From Cinnamomum chago (lineage: Eukaryota; Streptophyta; Magnoliopsida; Laurales; Lauraceae): 64,000 nucleotides of DNA. The notes beneath the pieces were generated by a model that made no database searches, had not been told where the DNA came from, and saw only the letters and a list, made by a program, of their open reading frames with translations. This document shows positions 9,881-19,876 of the stretch, in pieces. The translations under genes and the position numbers were made by a program. How positions within the stretch are numbered: the stretch's first letter is position 1; every line of letters begins with the position of its first letter. The stretch lies in the NCBI GenBank assembly GCA_038049695.1, contig CP142452.1, positions 94,619,501 through 94,683,500 on the forward strand, in the 5' to 3' direction.

Positions 9881-12800
9881 TTAGTTGCCGCAATGTGAAA
9901 AATGCCCCAAGTAGGCGCCAGCCAACATCTTGCCCAGCTGCACCTGAGCTTGTGTGGTGAGATGGAGACGGTCTTGGTTGAGGGGCAATCCCTTTGCATC
10001 AACCCAAATGACATTGGGAAGAGTGATCCCTTTTTGAGCTTCTCTAACTTTCTCAATGTAAGGTCCTTCTCCTGATGCAAGTGCCACCTGCAAAACATAT
10101 GTGAAGATTTCAAGTTCATATATAAAATCCTCTCGTCTCGATGAGCTTGGCAATAGCTCTCATGGATGGCTGCCAATTGGGCAGACAGACCTGGATGCCA
10201 AAGATAGTCCAAGTCCAACCCATTTATTCATTAAATCAGACAAATAGAATAGCTAGAAGCAGCCAACAAAGCCCAAGCCAACGAAGAAGGGTTATTGTTG
10301 TTAAATATGTTGATTTAAACTGGGTCATGTAATTGGGGCCTTTTGGCAAATATTGGCCCAAGCCCAAGCCCAAGCCAAAGATATCAATTATTGATCGAAG
10401 ATTTTACTACCGGATATGAGTTTCAAGTAGACCTAGTTCTGGGCCTGATTACAGCAGCCTTTAGTTGGATGTGTGCCATATAAGTTATTATCTTTGACGA
10501 TAGATAACCTTAATACCCTCGGAAGAAGAAATAAAAAAAAGCAATTTCCGACGGATTCAATGGAGTTTTCTTCACCTCTACTTGGAGTATAATAGGTAAA
10601 TCAGTATCCCAAGCAGTTCAACATTTTTTCAAAACAAAAAAAATCCTGAAAGCCTCCAATGCTTTCTTTCTGGCCCTCATCCCCAAAACAAAATCCCCTG
10701 ATACTTTTGCTGACTTCATACCAATTAGCCTGCTGAACTTCACTTGCAAAATAATATCCAAAATCCTAGCCTCAAGACTTACCAAAATTCTGCCATCCAT
10801 CATTTCTCCTCATTAGGCAGCCTTCATCAAAGGTAGGAATGTCCAACACCACCCTGGCCTAGCTTTTGAGCTTTTTCAGAAGTTAAAGTCCAACCTCAGC
10901 AAAGGATCCCTATGCCTCAAGCTAGACATCTCCAAAGCCTTTGACAAGCTGAATTGGTCTTTCCTTTTCACAGCTCTAAAATTCTTCAATTTCTCAGATA
11001 CCTAGATCTCTTTGATCAAAGAATGCATTTGCACTACTAAGGGATCAGTCCTTATAAACCGAATTCCTCAAGGCCTTTTCAACTCCTCTTGTGGCCTCAG
11101 ACAAGGTGATCGCCTCTCCCCTTACCTGTTTATCATAGCCGAAGAAATCCTGAGCCTCCACCTTAACAATCTCCAGCTCCAAGGGATCCTCCATCCCCTC
11201 TCCTCTGTTCCTTCAACTCCCTGCCATCTCCTCTATGCTGATGACATCATCATTTTCATGAAAGGCTCTGCCTCTAGTGTTACTACCCTGCATATCCTCC
11301 TTCAACAATACCAGTCCTCTTCAAGTCAATTCTTCAACCTTCAAAAGAGTCAACTTTTGCTAGGGAAATGCAGTAACAGAAGAAAACGAAAGATTAGCTC
11401 AATTCTAGGAATTCAAAAGTCCTCTGCCCAGCTAAAATACCTTGGAATTCCTATTGTCTTTGGCACTCCCAAAAAACAGCATTTTCTCCCTCTGATAGAC
11501 TCTATTAATGCTAGATTGGCTTCTTGGAAAGCAAAGTTCCTCTCTTTTGCAGGCCGCCTGATCCTTATCAAGCATGTGCTCTCTAGTGTTCCAATTCATC
11601 TTGCTGCCACTCTGCCCATCCTAGCTTCCATTAGTAAAGAGATAGAAAGGATGATGAGGCACTTCCTTTGGTCTGGCAATGCAACAGTTTCAAAGATCAA
11701 CTATGTCAAGTGGGAAACAGTCTCTCTTCCTAAGGAGGAAGGTGGCCTTGGCATTAGGAAAATTTCAGAAGTCAATGAGGCTGCCTTCATCAAGTTAGGT
11801 TGGCAAGCTTCCACTGCTAATTCTCCTTGGGCCTGCTGGTTCAAGAACCGCTACTTCAAAAACAGCTCAATTTGGAGCCCAGCTAACACCAAGTATGGCT
11901 CCTGCATATGGAAAAAAATTCGCAGAATTGCTCCCAGAATTCAAAGAGGTAGCTCCTGGATAGTGGGAGATGGCCAGGAAATCAATTTATGGCATGATAA
12001 TTAGAGTGCATGGACCCCTTTCTCAGACTTCTTTCCTCACCTGAATTTCCCTGTCGACCAGCGTCTTGCCTCTCTCTACCAAGGAGGATCCTGGCTCATT
12101 CCTCCCAATCTCCCTCCAGACATCCGAAGACAGCTCTCCTCTGCGATCTCCCTCCTCTCCCCAACTCCATCTAATAAAGATATTCCTTCATGGAAAGAAT
12201 CTCCAGATGGCCAGCTATCACTGAAGGCAGCCTGGAACCTCATCAGATCAAGAGCCCCTAAGCTTCATTGGCCTAGACTCATCTGGAATGGAATCTCCCA
12301 ACACAAAATCAGTTGCTTTGGTTGGCATCTGATGCACAACAAAACTCCAGCTGAGCAACGCCTCAAACGTCTGGGCTACTATCTAGCTTCCAGATGTAAC
12401 CTCTGCTGTAAAGATGAAGACACAGCTGATCATCTCTTTTTCTCATGTGATCTAGCAAAATCTCTTTGGCAATGGATCCTCACTACAGCCAGCTCTCAAA
12501 CCCCCATTCCTTTCTCTGCTTCTTCAGTTTGGCTGTCTCTCATCAGAGGGAATGACAAAGAAGGAACCAAATTCATGGCAGCTATCTTCCTCAGTGTTTC
12601 CCATGCAATATGGAAGACCAGAAATGCAGCCACCTTTGAAGCAATCAGCTCCCCCCTGCACCAGATCAAGATCCACCTTCAAGAAGACCTCTCCTTCACT
12701 CTGCAGAAAATTGTAAAACCTTACAAAAGCCCTCAACTCAGATCTCTCATGCTCCAGTTGGGAATTCCTCTTCGACTCTCCCTTCCAGACCAGGACTTCG

Positions 12801-15800
12801 GATTTTAGCCTCCTTTAGCTGGATAATCAAGTTTCTTTGGTTTGCATTCAGCAGCTCGCTGCTCTGATCCAGGCCCTGGTTCTTCTCCCAGCTGCTAGCA
12901 GATCCAAGTTCAAAGGTCTGCTTCCAGCCATTAGGTCTTAACCGCAGTTTCAAGCAGATTCTTCCTCTTCAAGCCCTCTTCTCTGCTCTCTGTTTTCCTC
13001 CTTTTCTGTGATTCTCCTTCTTTTATGTCTTCCTTCAGTTTTCCTTTGTTGTTTGCTCTATTCTGGGGGTTCCTTTGAACCCATGTCTCTCTTTCCCCAT
13101 TTTGCAATACAATTACCCTTAAAGCAAAAAAAAAAAAAAAAAAACCCTTAATACCCATCTAGCCTGTACATATGGATAATTTTCTATCAAAGTCTCGAGG
13201 GATCGACTTGCGATGTGATACGTAGTGAGGGGTAAATGATATAAGGTACTAATATTTTACAGTTTTTTTTTCCAATTTTAATCATTTCTAAAAATAAATT
13301 TCTTAGAGTTTCTGTTACACCCCAACCCGAACCGATCTTGTTTAATGCTAATCAATTGTGTTTTAGTTAATTTAATCATACTTAGTGACTAATTAAGGTA
13401 GTTTATGTAAATTATGATTTTTCCAAATTTCATCATATGCACATCATTTTGACATCATCGCGTGTATTTCGACGAGCTTGTCGATTTTCGTATTAAACTT
13501 CCTTTCATTTGATCAACCGTTGATGAAGTGGGCCATCATTTGACTCAAAAGGGAAATACATAAACATAGTGGACTTTTTAGCAAATTTTCCATCTTTATC
13601 ACTCACAACCACTCCAACCCCTTCACTTCATTCGTTTCCTGCATGTGGGTGGTGTGGTAAGAGAGTGAGTAAGAGAGCTTCTCCTCTCTTCTTCCTTTCA
13701 ATTTCCTTTCCTTCTTCAATTACTTTGGCATGGTGCAAGTAGAGATAAGTGTAGAGGTTCTTCTTCATTCATTCTAATTACATCTTGAGAAAGGGAGAGT
13801 GAGAGAGAAATTCTTCTTCCTCATTATTTTCCTTTCCTTTCCTCTTTCTTTTCTCAAATCTTTGTGCATGTGGTTGAGAGACAAGGATTTGGAGTCTTCA
13901 TCTTCTCCACCTTCTTCACCTTCATTTGTTGACAAGAACCCATCTCCATCATCTCCAACTCTTTCCAAATTCGGAATTATTGTCAAGGTAAGAATTAAAC
14001 CCCATCTTTCTTTGTGTTTTGAGTTGAAATAGAGTCAAGGGACTCTATTGGAGTCATATTTGCATATTCATTAGCATTTTCCATGTGTTTTGTGATTAGG
14101 GTTTGATATTTGGGGGGTTTTTGGTTAATTGGAGCAAAAGATTAAAGAATAGCTTGGAAGGCTAAAATGAGGCAAGTATATGCATAATATGGATTTACAT
14201 TTTGTTAATTTCATTGACTCAATGATACTTTATTCAATGCTCTTAACTCTTATTAAATGAATGATTTGGTAAATGAATGATTTGGAAATGATTTCAAGTT
14301 AATAGAAGTGATTGGGAGAATTATTAGTATGTATATGATGAATGGGAGCATGAAGGCTCCATTCTTTTGCAGGTTTAGTAGTGAGAGGAAATATGTAAGA
14401 AGAAAAGGAAATGAGAAATGGAAGGAAAAGGAAATCCGGAACAAGAGTTCTGGACAGTTCGCTCGAGCGAACTGGACACATCGCGCGAGCGAACCAACCG
14501 TTCAAGCGAACATTTAAGTGCGTTCGAACCTTCAAGGTTCTGGAAAGGGGTCCGCTCGAGCGAACTTGGGTCCGCTCGAGCGAACCCACTGCCATGCACT
14601 AGACTGCCTTTTTGACCCCAAATTTTGGGTGAATTATCATCCTTAACCTATCTTAACCCACCTTAAATGTTCCAAATGGATACTTAAGGTACCTACCCTA
14701 TTCCATAGAGAATTAGTGACTCTTTTGACTCATAAGACCTTAAAATGGAACCGTTAACCTTACTAGTTGGCCTAATGGATATTTATTAGTCTAACGCTAT
14801 GCCATGAGGGTTAGTTTAGAAACTCAATGTACCCCTCATAAATAGTGACACCTGAAAAGGTAGTAATACATTGATTTTGCTAAACTTACCTTGTATTGGA
14901 CGGTGAAAGACTAAAATAAATAGTTTAGAAATGGTTAGTAAATTTCCTTGATTCCTTAAATCATTGCATTTCATATTGAAGTACACTGTCATTTTGTATA
15001 TCAATCACAGTTAGTAGAATTATTGCATTATCTATACTCCTTGAGGTCCAAGTATTATATTCTTTCGAAATTCTTCAGTATTATATACCAATTTTCTAAT
15101 TGTTGGAAATGTGGATTGAGTGTGGATTGAGTAAGTATATCATGATTTGAGATTAGCATTTGATTTGATTTGAGATTAGCATTTGATTTGATTATAGACA
15201 GTTGAAATATAAACTCACTCAAATCCACTTATAAATTTGATTTGTTTGATTCGATTGAGTTGGCACTACTTAGCGTCGACCCTGTGACGCCCGACGGGGC
15301 CAGCACTTGGGTTCGTATTTGAGAGACTACTGCAGTAAGTCGTCTGGAGCACCGGAACTCCAGAACCGGGTAGCCAGTTAGCCTTTGGCCGGGCCGCTGG
15401 TGACATCCCAACTAGATTTGCTCTCTTTGAGAGGATGAGCTTAAAGTAGTAGCCAAATTTGTATGGTTCTCATTTATTGATTCACCAGCATAATTATTTA
15501 ATCTTTGCACAATTGCGTAGTTGATACTTATCATTGACATCACTAAATTCCAATTACTTGTCTTAAATTCAACTTTGCAACATTATGTGATTTCTTATTT
15601 TGCCTATACTTGCCAAATCGTTGTATTTGAGATACTACTCTTGGTGTCACAGGGATTCAAGACACCAAAGGAAGTTACTTTTAGCCATTCAATTTGAGGT
15701 TAATTGGTAAGTTTAACGGTTAGCTATGATTACCGGAGTACGAATCAGAAAAGAAATCTTGAGTTTGAGCTTAGGTATTTTAATTGCACTTAGTTCAAGG

Positions 15801-17617
15801 TAATGCATTTGATTAGTGTTATTTCGCATTGTATTAGAAATATATTTCCTTGAGATAAGCATCTAGTAGTGGTTCATTAGAGTACTGGTGTACTATGCAT
15901 TAAGATATTTAAATCATTAGTTTTGTTAAAGAGAAATTGTAATATAAAAGATTGGTTATTGGACTGATCACGGCTTTGATTTCTATATTGTACATGTTCC
16001 GCAGATAATTGTGCATTGACAGGTGTCAGTGAGTAATCCTCACACGTATATGTGGAATTTTCTCCTTCGTGAATTCGGATTTGGTCCGGAACAGGTGCGA
16101 GTTCACGGGAGTACGCGTGTCACACCTTGGGAACCACCCTAAACAAGGGATTCTCGGGTCCGGGATGTGACAGTTTCTAATAATTGAATTACATCAAACA
16201 AATGGGCCCGAGAAAATCGGGTTTGCTTCAAAAATAATCCAACTCTTATCCGTGGATCATGAACCCCTGTGATCAATTTAAACTTTCCTCACATGCACTA
16301 CCCTTTCAAGTTTCAAATTGTCTAAAAAAAAACTTGTTATCTACGTCCAAATTAAACATTGATAAAATGTACCCTTCAAACTGTCAACTTTGAATCCAGA
16401 AAATCAAGCTGTTTAGAGTGTAATTTGTTCAACAGCTAGCACACAAACACCCCTCTTATCCCGGTAACCCCGTGACCAGATGGTGTGTACCACTGCCAAT
16501 CCGCCATACAAACAGGAAAAGCAAAAGCACTCCCATCATAATAACAAGCTAAAAAGAAGAAGAAGAACAGAAACAGCGTGGGTATACAGAACTGCTCTAG
16601 AGTTCCATTGGGATAATTATGTTCATTGTGACTAAAGAGGAGTGGTTTTTTTTTTCCAATCCTTTGAGTTGTATTAATTATTCCGAGTTAAGAGGAAAGT
16701 CGGGTAAACTCTTCTGTAACCCTAGTGTGTCAAATCATGCTCTTATGCCAATTTAAAAACTTGGGAATCTACATTCCTATTGACTCAACAAGGAATCTAA
16801 CTCAGCGAGTCTGACTGATATTTTGCTCACCTACCCCCGGTCCTCGTTTGAATCAATTCCCTTGGAGTCAACCAGACTCAGCAGACTAAGTTTGAGTCAA
16901 TTAAAGCAGAACTTTGAAATACTGATCCGGGGATAACCTAACATTCCTACCTCAAATGGCGTCTTTTCTTTGGTGTCAAATGTCCTTTCCCATCCCAATT
17001 CCCAACCCATCAATAGAACTAATGAAAGAAAGATAAATCCCAACCTGTATAATTGGCAATGTGGGAATCTGCAAATCCAAACGCAAATCTCTCACCAAGC
17101 TTTCCATATTGATCTTGTACGAATCAGCATCTGCTTCCTGGACCGTGTCACTCTCCCCCTGAAACCAAAGAACCCCTTTGATCACCCCTCCCTCCTTCAT
17201 AGACGCCTTTGCTCTGTTAACCATTTTCATGTACAGACTAGCACCTCTCTCCCACTGTGTAATTTTGGTTCCACCAACGGCACATGGGACCAGACCCACC
17301 AGACCCACATGGGCTTGGACCTCGTTGGCGAAAGCCATGCCGGGTCCGACCCCACATGTCTTTTTGACATCGATGTCGGCGTGGAGAGGCTCATGGGCTT
17401 GTTCCCATTGGAGCTTCTGATTGAGACGGAGGATCAAAGGGTTGGGATGACACTCAGGTGGGACATACCCATCCCAGATGCTGTCTCGGACGCCCCCTCT
17501 CCCTGCCATGTTGCTCTGCCCAGCTAAGATGAAGATGTGTTTTTCTGTTGGGGTTGATGAAACATTGCTTGTGAGGAGAAGAAAGACAAAGGTGACATGG
17601 AGGAAGAAGAGAAACAT
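9881..17617 (-). CDS. SGNH/SASA-type carbohydrate esterase (two exons)
   Basis: Exon 1 is 17617-17045 (191 codons, starting at the ATG at 17617); exon 2 is 10087-9881 (68 codons plus stop). The intron has a CAG/GTTGGG donor and a TTTTGCAG acceptor, in phase 0. The 259-aa product matches plant sialate-O-acetylesterase-like (SASA, DUF303) hydrolases such as Arabidopsis At4g34215, about 260 aa from memory. A hydrophobic N-terminus (residues 1-21) suggests secretion. The nucleophile is Ser35 in AGQSNMAG. The oxyanion and active-site blocks are GVGPGMAFANE, VGGTKITQW and WFQGESD. The Asp/His pair is D230 and H233 in QDRLHLT, encoded by exon 2. It probably removes acetyl groups from cell-wall or other glycans, but the substrate is unknown. 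The intron of about 7 kb contains a LINE and a solo LTR. All catalytic residues are intact, so the gene looks functional if the intron is spliced. Confidence 0.92.
10519..13145 (+). mobile_element. 5'-truncated L1-type LINE inside the esterase intron
   Basis: The insertion is flanked by an 11-bp target duplication (ccttaataccc at 10508-10518 and 13146-13156) and ends in poly(A) at about 13126-13144. One reading frame runs from about 10540 to 12808. It covers the reverse transcriptase from just before its palm (LALIPKTKSPD, LLNFTCKIISKILASRL, GLRQGDRLSPYLF and the catalytic LLYADDIIIF), the connection region (LWHDN), and the zinc-binding domain at 12332-12460 (CNLCCKDEDTADHLFFSC). The endonuclease domain is absent because the copy is 5'-truncated. 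The frame is broken by three TAG codons, at 10814, 11003 and 12002, so it cannot move itself. It lies antisense to the host gene. Confidence 0.92.
13313..16172. mobile_element. Solo LTR, about 2.86 kb, probably Ty3 chromovirus type
   Basis: The element begins TGTTACACCCCAACCC, ends GGGATGTGACA, and is bounded by a perfect 5-bp target duplication (gtttc at 13308-13312 and 16173-16177). There is no primer-binding site, polypurine tract or internal coding sequence, so this is a solo LTR left by recombination between two LTRs. Its organisation resembles the 3' LTR of the element at 19801-26172: similar length, CG-rich palindromes about 1.1 kb in, and a GC-richer block at about 15270-15410. The intact duplication argues against great age. 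Short open frames inside it are chance products of the palindromes. Confidence 0.85.
14457..14586. repeat. Palindrome cluster (CTCGAGCG family) in the solo LTR
   Basis: A perfect 16-bp palindrome, GTTCGCTCGAGCGAAC, at 14457-14472 is followed by variants: CGCGCGAGCGAAC, GTTCAAGCGAAC, GTTCGAAC, and two copies of CCGCTCGAGCGAAC (about 14552 and 14572). The cluster is far richer in CpG than its surroundings. Confidence 0.9.
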
Positions 17618-19800
17618 GACTTGGGTCCTGATGGGTAGAGCATGTGAAGAGAGGAGAAAATGAATGACATGAGTCTTTTTATGTACTGTGGCCTGTGTGA
17701 GGAGTGGTAACAGACCGACTCATTATAAGATTCCTGGGATACAGACACAATACAAGTCTGGCATGTTCGGAGAAATCATGCTTATTAATTAGTTCATTGG
17801 GTTGAATCTAAGCCGTTCATATTGTGGTCTGAATGTCGTGCAAATTTACAATTGACACTGGTTTAATACTTTATTTTGACTTTAATTTCATTATGCTATT
17901 GATAAAGCCTCAGAATGAAACGACATTAGAAGGTAAAGTTACTATGAAGTAAAGCTCACGTAGATATATAATAAGGCTATTTACAATAAAAAGAAAAATC
18001 CAAAAAGTAGATAGGCTGACATTGAAGTCTGCCGTGTGCCGTGTTGAAGCTTTCGAAGAAGAATAGAGGATTGACCACCTTCGTCCCGGGTGGGGTGGGG
18101 TGGGGTGGACCCAGGTAGAAGGGTAAGAGGCTAAAGCCCCACCCATACCTGTAAAGAAGTGTAGAATATTTAAAAACCGTGGTAAATTCTAAAAATTTTA
18201 ATGTGCTCTTCTATACATTTGCTACTTTCCCTCAATTTTTTTTTTACATAAAGTCCTCCTAAGTTAAATTTCCTAGGTATGCTCCAACCTTCGTCTATGA
18301 CTCACAATAAATATTTCGGGAGATGCCATGTTGGGCCCACTTAGAAAAAAGATTGTGAATTGTTCAAAACACATATCTCATCTTATGTTGTTGGATTTTA
18401 TGTTAAAAAGAAGTTTGACCCACCATCACATAGATCAATATAAAACACTTGAATTTTTTTAAATATTTTATTTATATATTTGTAAGTGATAAATTGACAT
18501 GGGTTCTATTTCTTACTAGAGTGAGATTGAACTAAGACTTGAAAAATAGGAATTTATACTTGATGTTAAGGTTTTTTAACCTTTTTGGTTTAAATGAGCC
18601 CACTCAGTGATAGATTTAGATAGAATACTATACATGGTCGAGGAAAGGACCACATTGGTCTAAAGAACTTTCCGTCTTTTCTGAAGAAAACCAATGGCTG
18701 AAAGAAAAGGCCACATTGTTCAAAGGAGCTTCGGTCTTTTTGGGAGGCTTCAAGATTTAAAATGGTTGAGTAGAAATACATTAAACAAAGACTAGTAGTA
18801 CTATATGGATGCTATGATTGTTTATGATTTGAACGTTCTTTTGTTTGGCTTTATTGGGTTTTAGGAATCTACTTTAAACAATTTAAAGAGGGGAATACTC
18901 AAAATAACGTCCCTTTTACTCGTGTAGGATTTTAGGTGTTATCTTTTATTTTCATTGGATACAAAGAAAGGTCTCTGTCGGGATGAAAAAAGAGGGAAAG
19001 TTCCAAGGGGTGAGAAACGTGCTTGGAACTTCAAAGTTTTCTAATGGAAAGAAGAAATGTGTTTCACATGGGCATGGGAGCTGGGAAGGGAATCCTCAAC
19101 CAACTTCACAGACCAGCACAAAGTCCTGATGCTTTGGTTCCTAGTTTTACTGATGCTCTCCAGTTGAGCTCCTCCGTAAAATTTGAGTTGTTTAAAATAA
19201 ATGTCATCTTACATTAGTTCGTAATGGCCTATTCTTCTCTCAGTAAAATTTAGTATATTAGAGGAAAACTACATTTGACAGTGGAGTCTGGATTGCCTCA
19301 CGCTGAGGGTGGGTGGACCAATCATAGTCTATCATGTTGGTCCACCCCTGCATACCGTGGGTCAAATCCCTTAGAGGATCCTGATTCTTGACGGTGCAGA
19401 TTTTTCAAGTTGGTTTCACCGAAGAGCATCACCAAGTTTCCCATGTTTCAAAACGTAAGGAGATCTGGAATCATCATCATAAATTAAGTTGCTATTTTTT
19501 ATTTTTGGTAAATAAAGTTGCTGTTCTTATTTGAGTAAGATGGATCCCATTAATGTAATTTACTTGGAATGTGGCAACCTTTTTGTATTGGAGTCGACCA
19601 CCTAGGTGACCAATAAGTGGGCGGATAACACCATTTCTAGTTTTATTTATTTTTAATCCCAGCTAAGGGGGCTGGAACCCGAGAGGGAGCCTGCATGAAT
19701 ACGGAAAGGTAGCTCACTCAAGTGGCAAGGAGGCCCGCACAAGCAGGAAGAAAGCACACACAAGTGGAAAAGGAGCCCGCACAAGTGGAAAGAGGTGATG
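17618..19800. other. Upstream region of the esterase gene and intergenic DNA
   Basis: A TATA-like TACATAAAAA lies on the minus strand near 17675-17684, about 60 bp before the esterase ATG, and is the best core-promoter candidate. Two diverged copies of a roughly 33-bp motif (GGACCACATTGGTC... and GGCCACATTGTTC...) lie at about 18648 and 18709. A minus-strand SINE-like stretch occupies about 19640-19790. No coding region was recognised. Confidence 0.45.
19640..19792 (-). mobile_element. SINE-like repeat (family also at 46415-46650 and 49040-49210)
   Basis: It has repeated phrases of the type GCCCGCACAAGTGG and GGAGCCTGCATG next to a T-rich edge at 19645-19660, which would be the A-rich 3' tail on the minus strand. 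Similar phrases (CGCACATGAGAGG) occur at 46415-46650 and 49040-49210. Shared wording and tail position suggest one retroposon family, but no full consensus can be drawn here. Confidence 0.35.
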
Positions 19801-19876
19801 TGTCACGTCCTCCGAACCCGATTAGAGAATAAACCGGATCCGGTTTATTCTCTAATCGGGTTCGGGGGACGTGACA
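19801..19876. repeat. 76-bp near-perfect palindrome at the left end of the Ty3 fossil
   Basis: The two 38-bp arms meet at 19838/19839 and match at 37 of 38 positions. The right arm equals the last 38 bp of the 3' LTR; the left arm is the same sequence inverted. The left arm begins TGTCACG directly after the target duplication, so the palindrome was part of the inserted DNA or formed at its end. Confidence 0.95.

Noticed and set aside
14253-14618. Cluster of five overlapping open frames on both strands
   Set aside because: They are produced by the palindromic, CG-rich cassette in the solo LTR and show no protein family features.
16970-17527. 185-codon plus-strand open frame
   Set aside because: Antisense shadow of the esterase exon 1.
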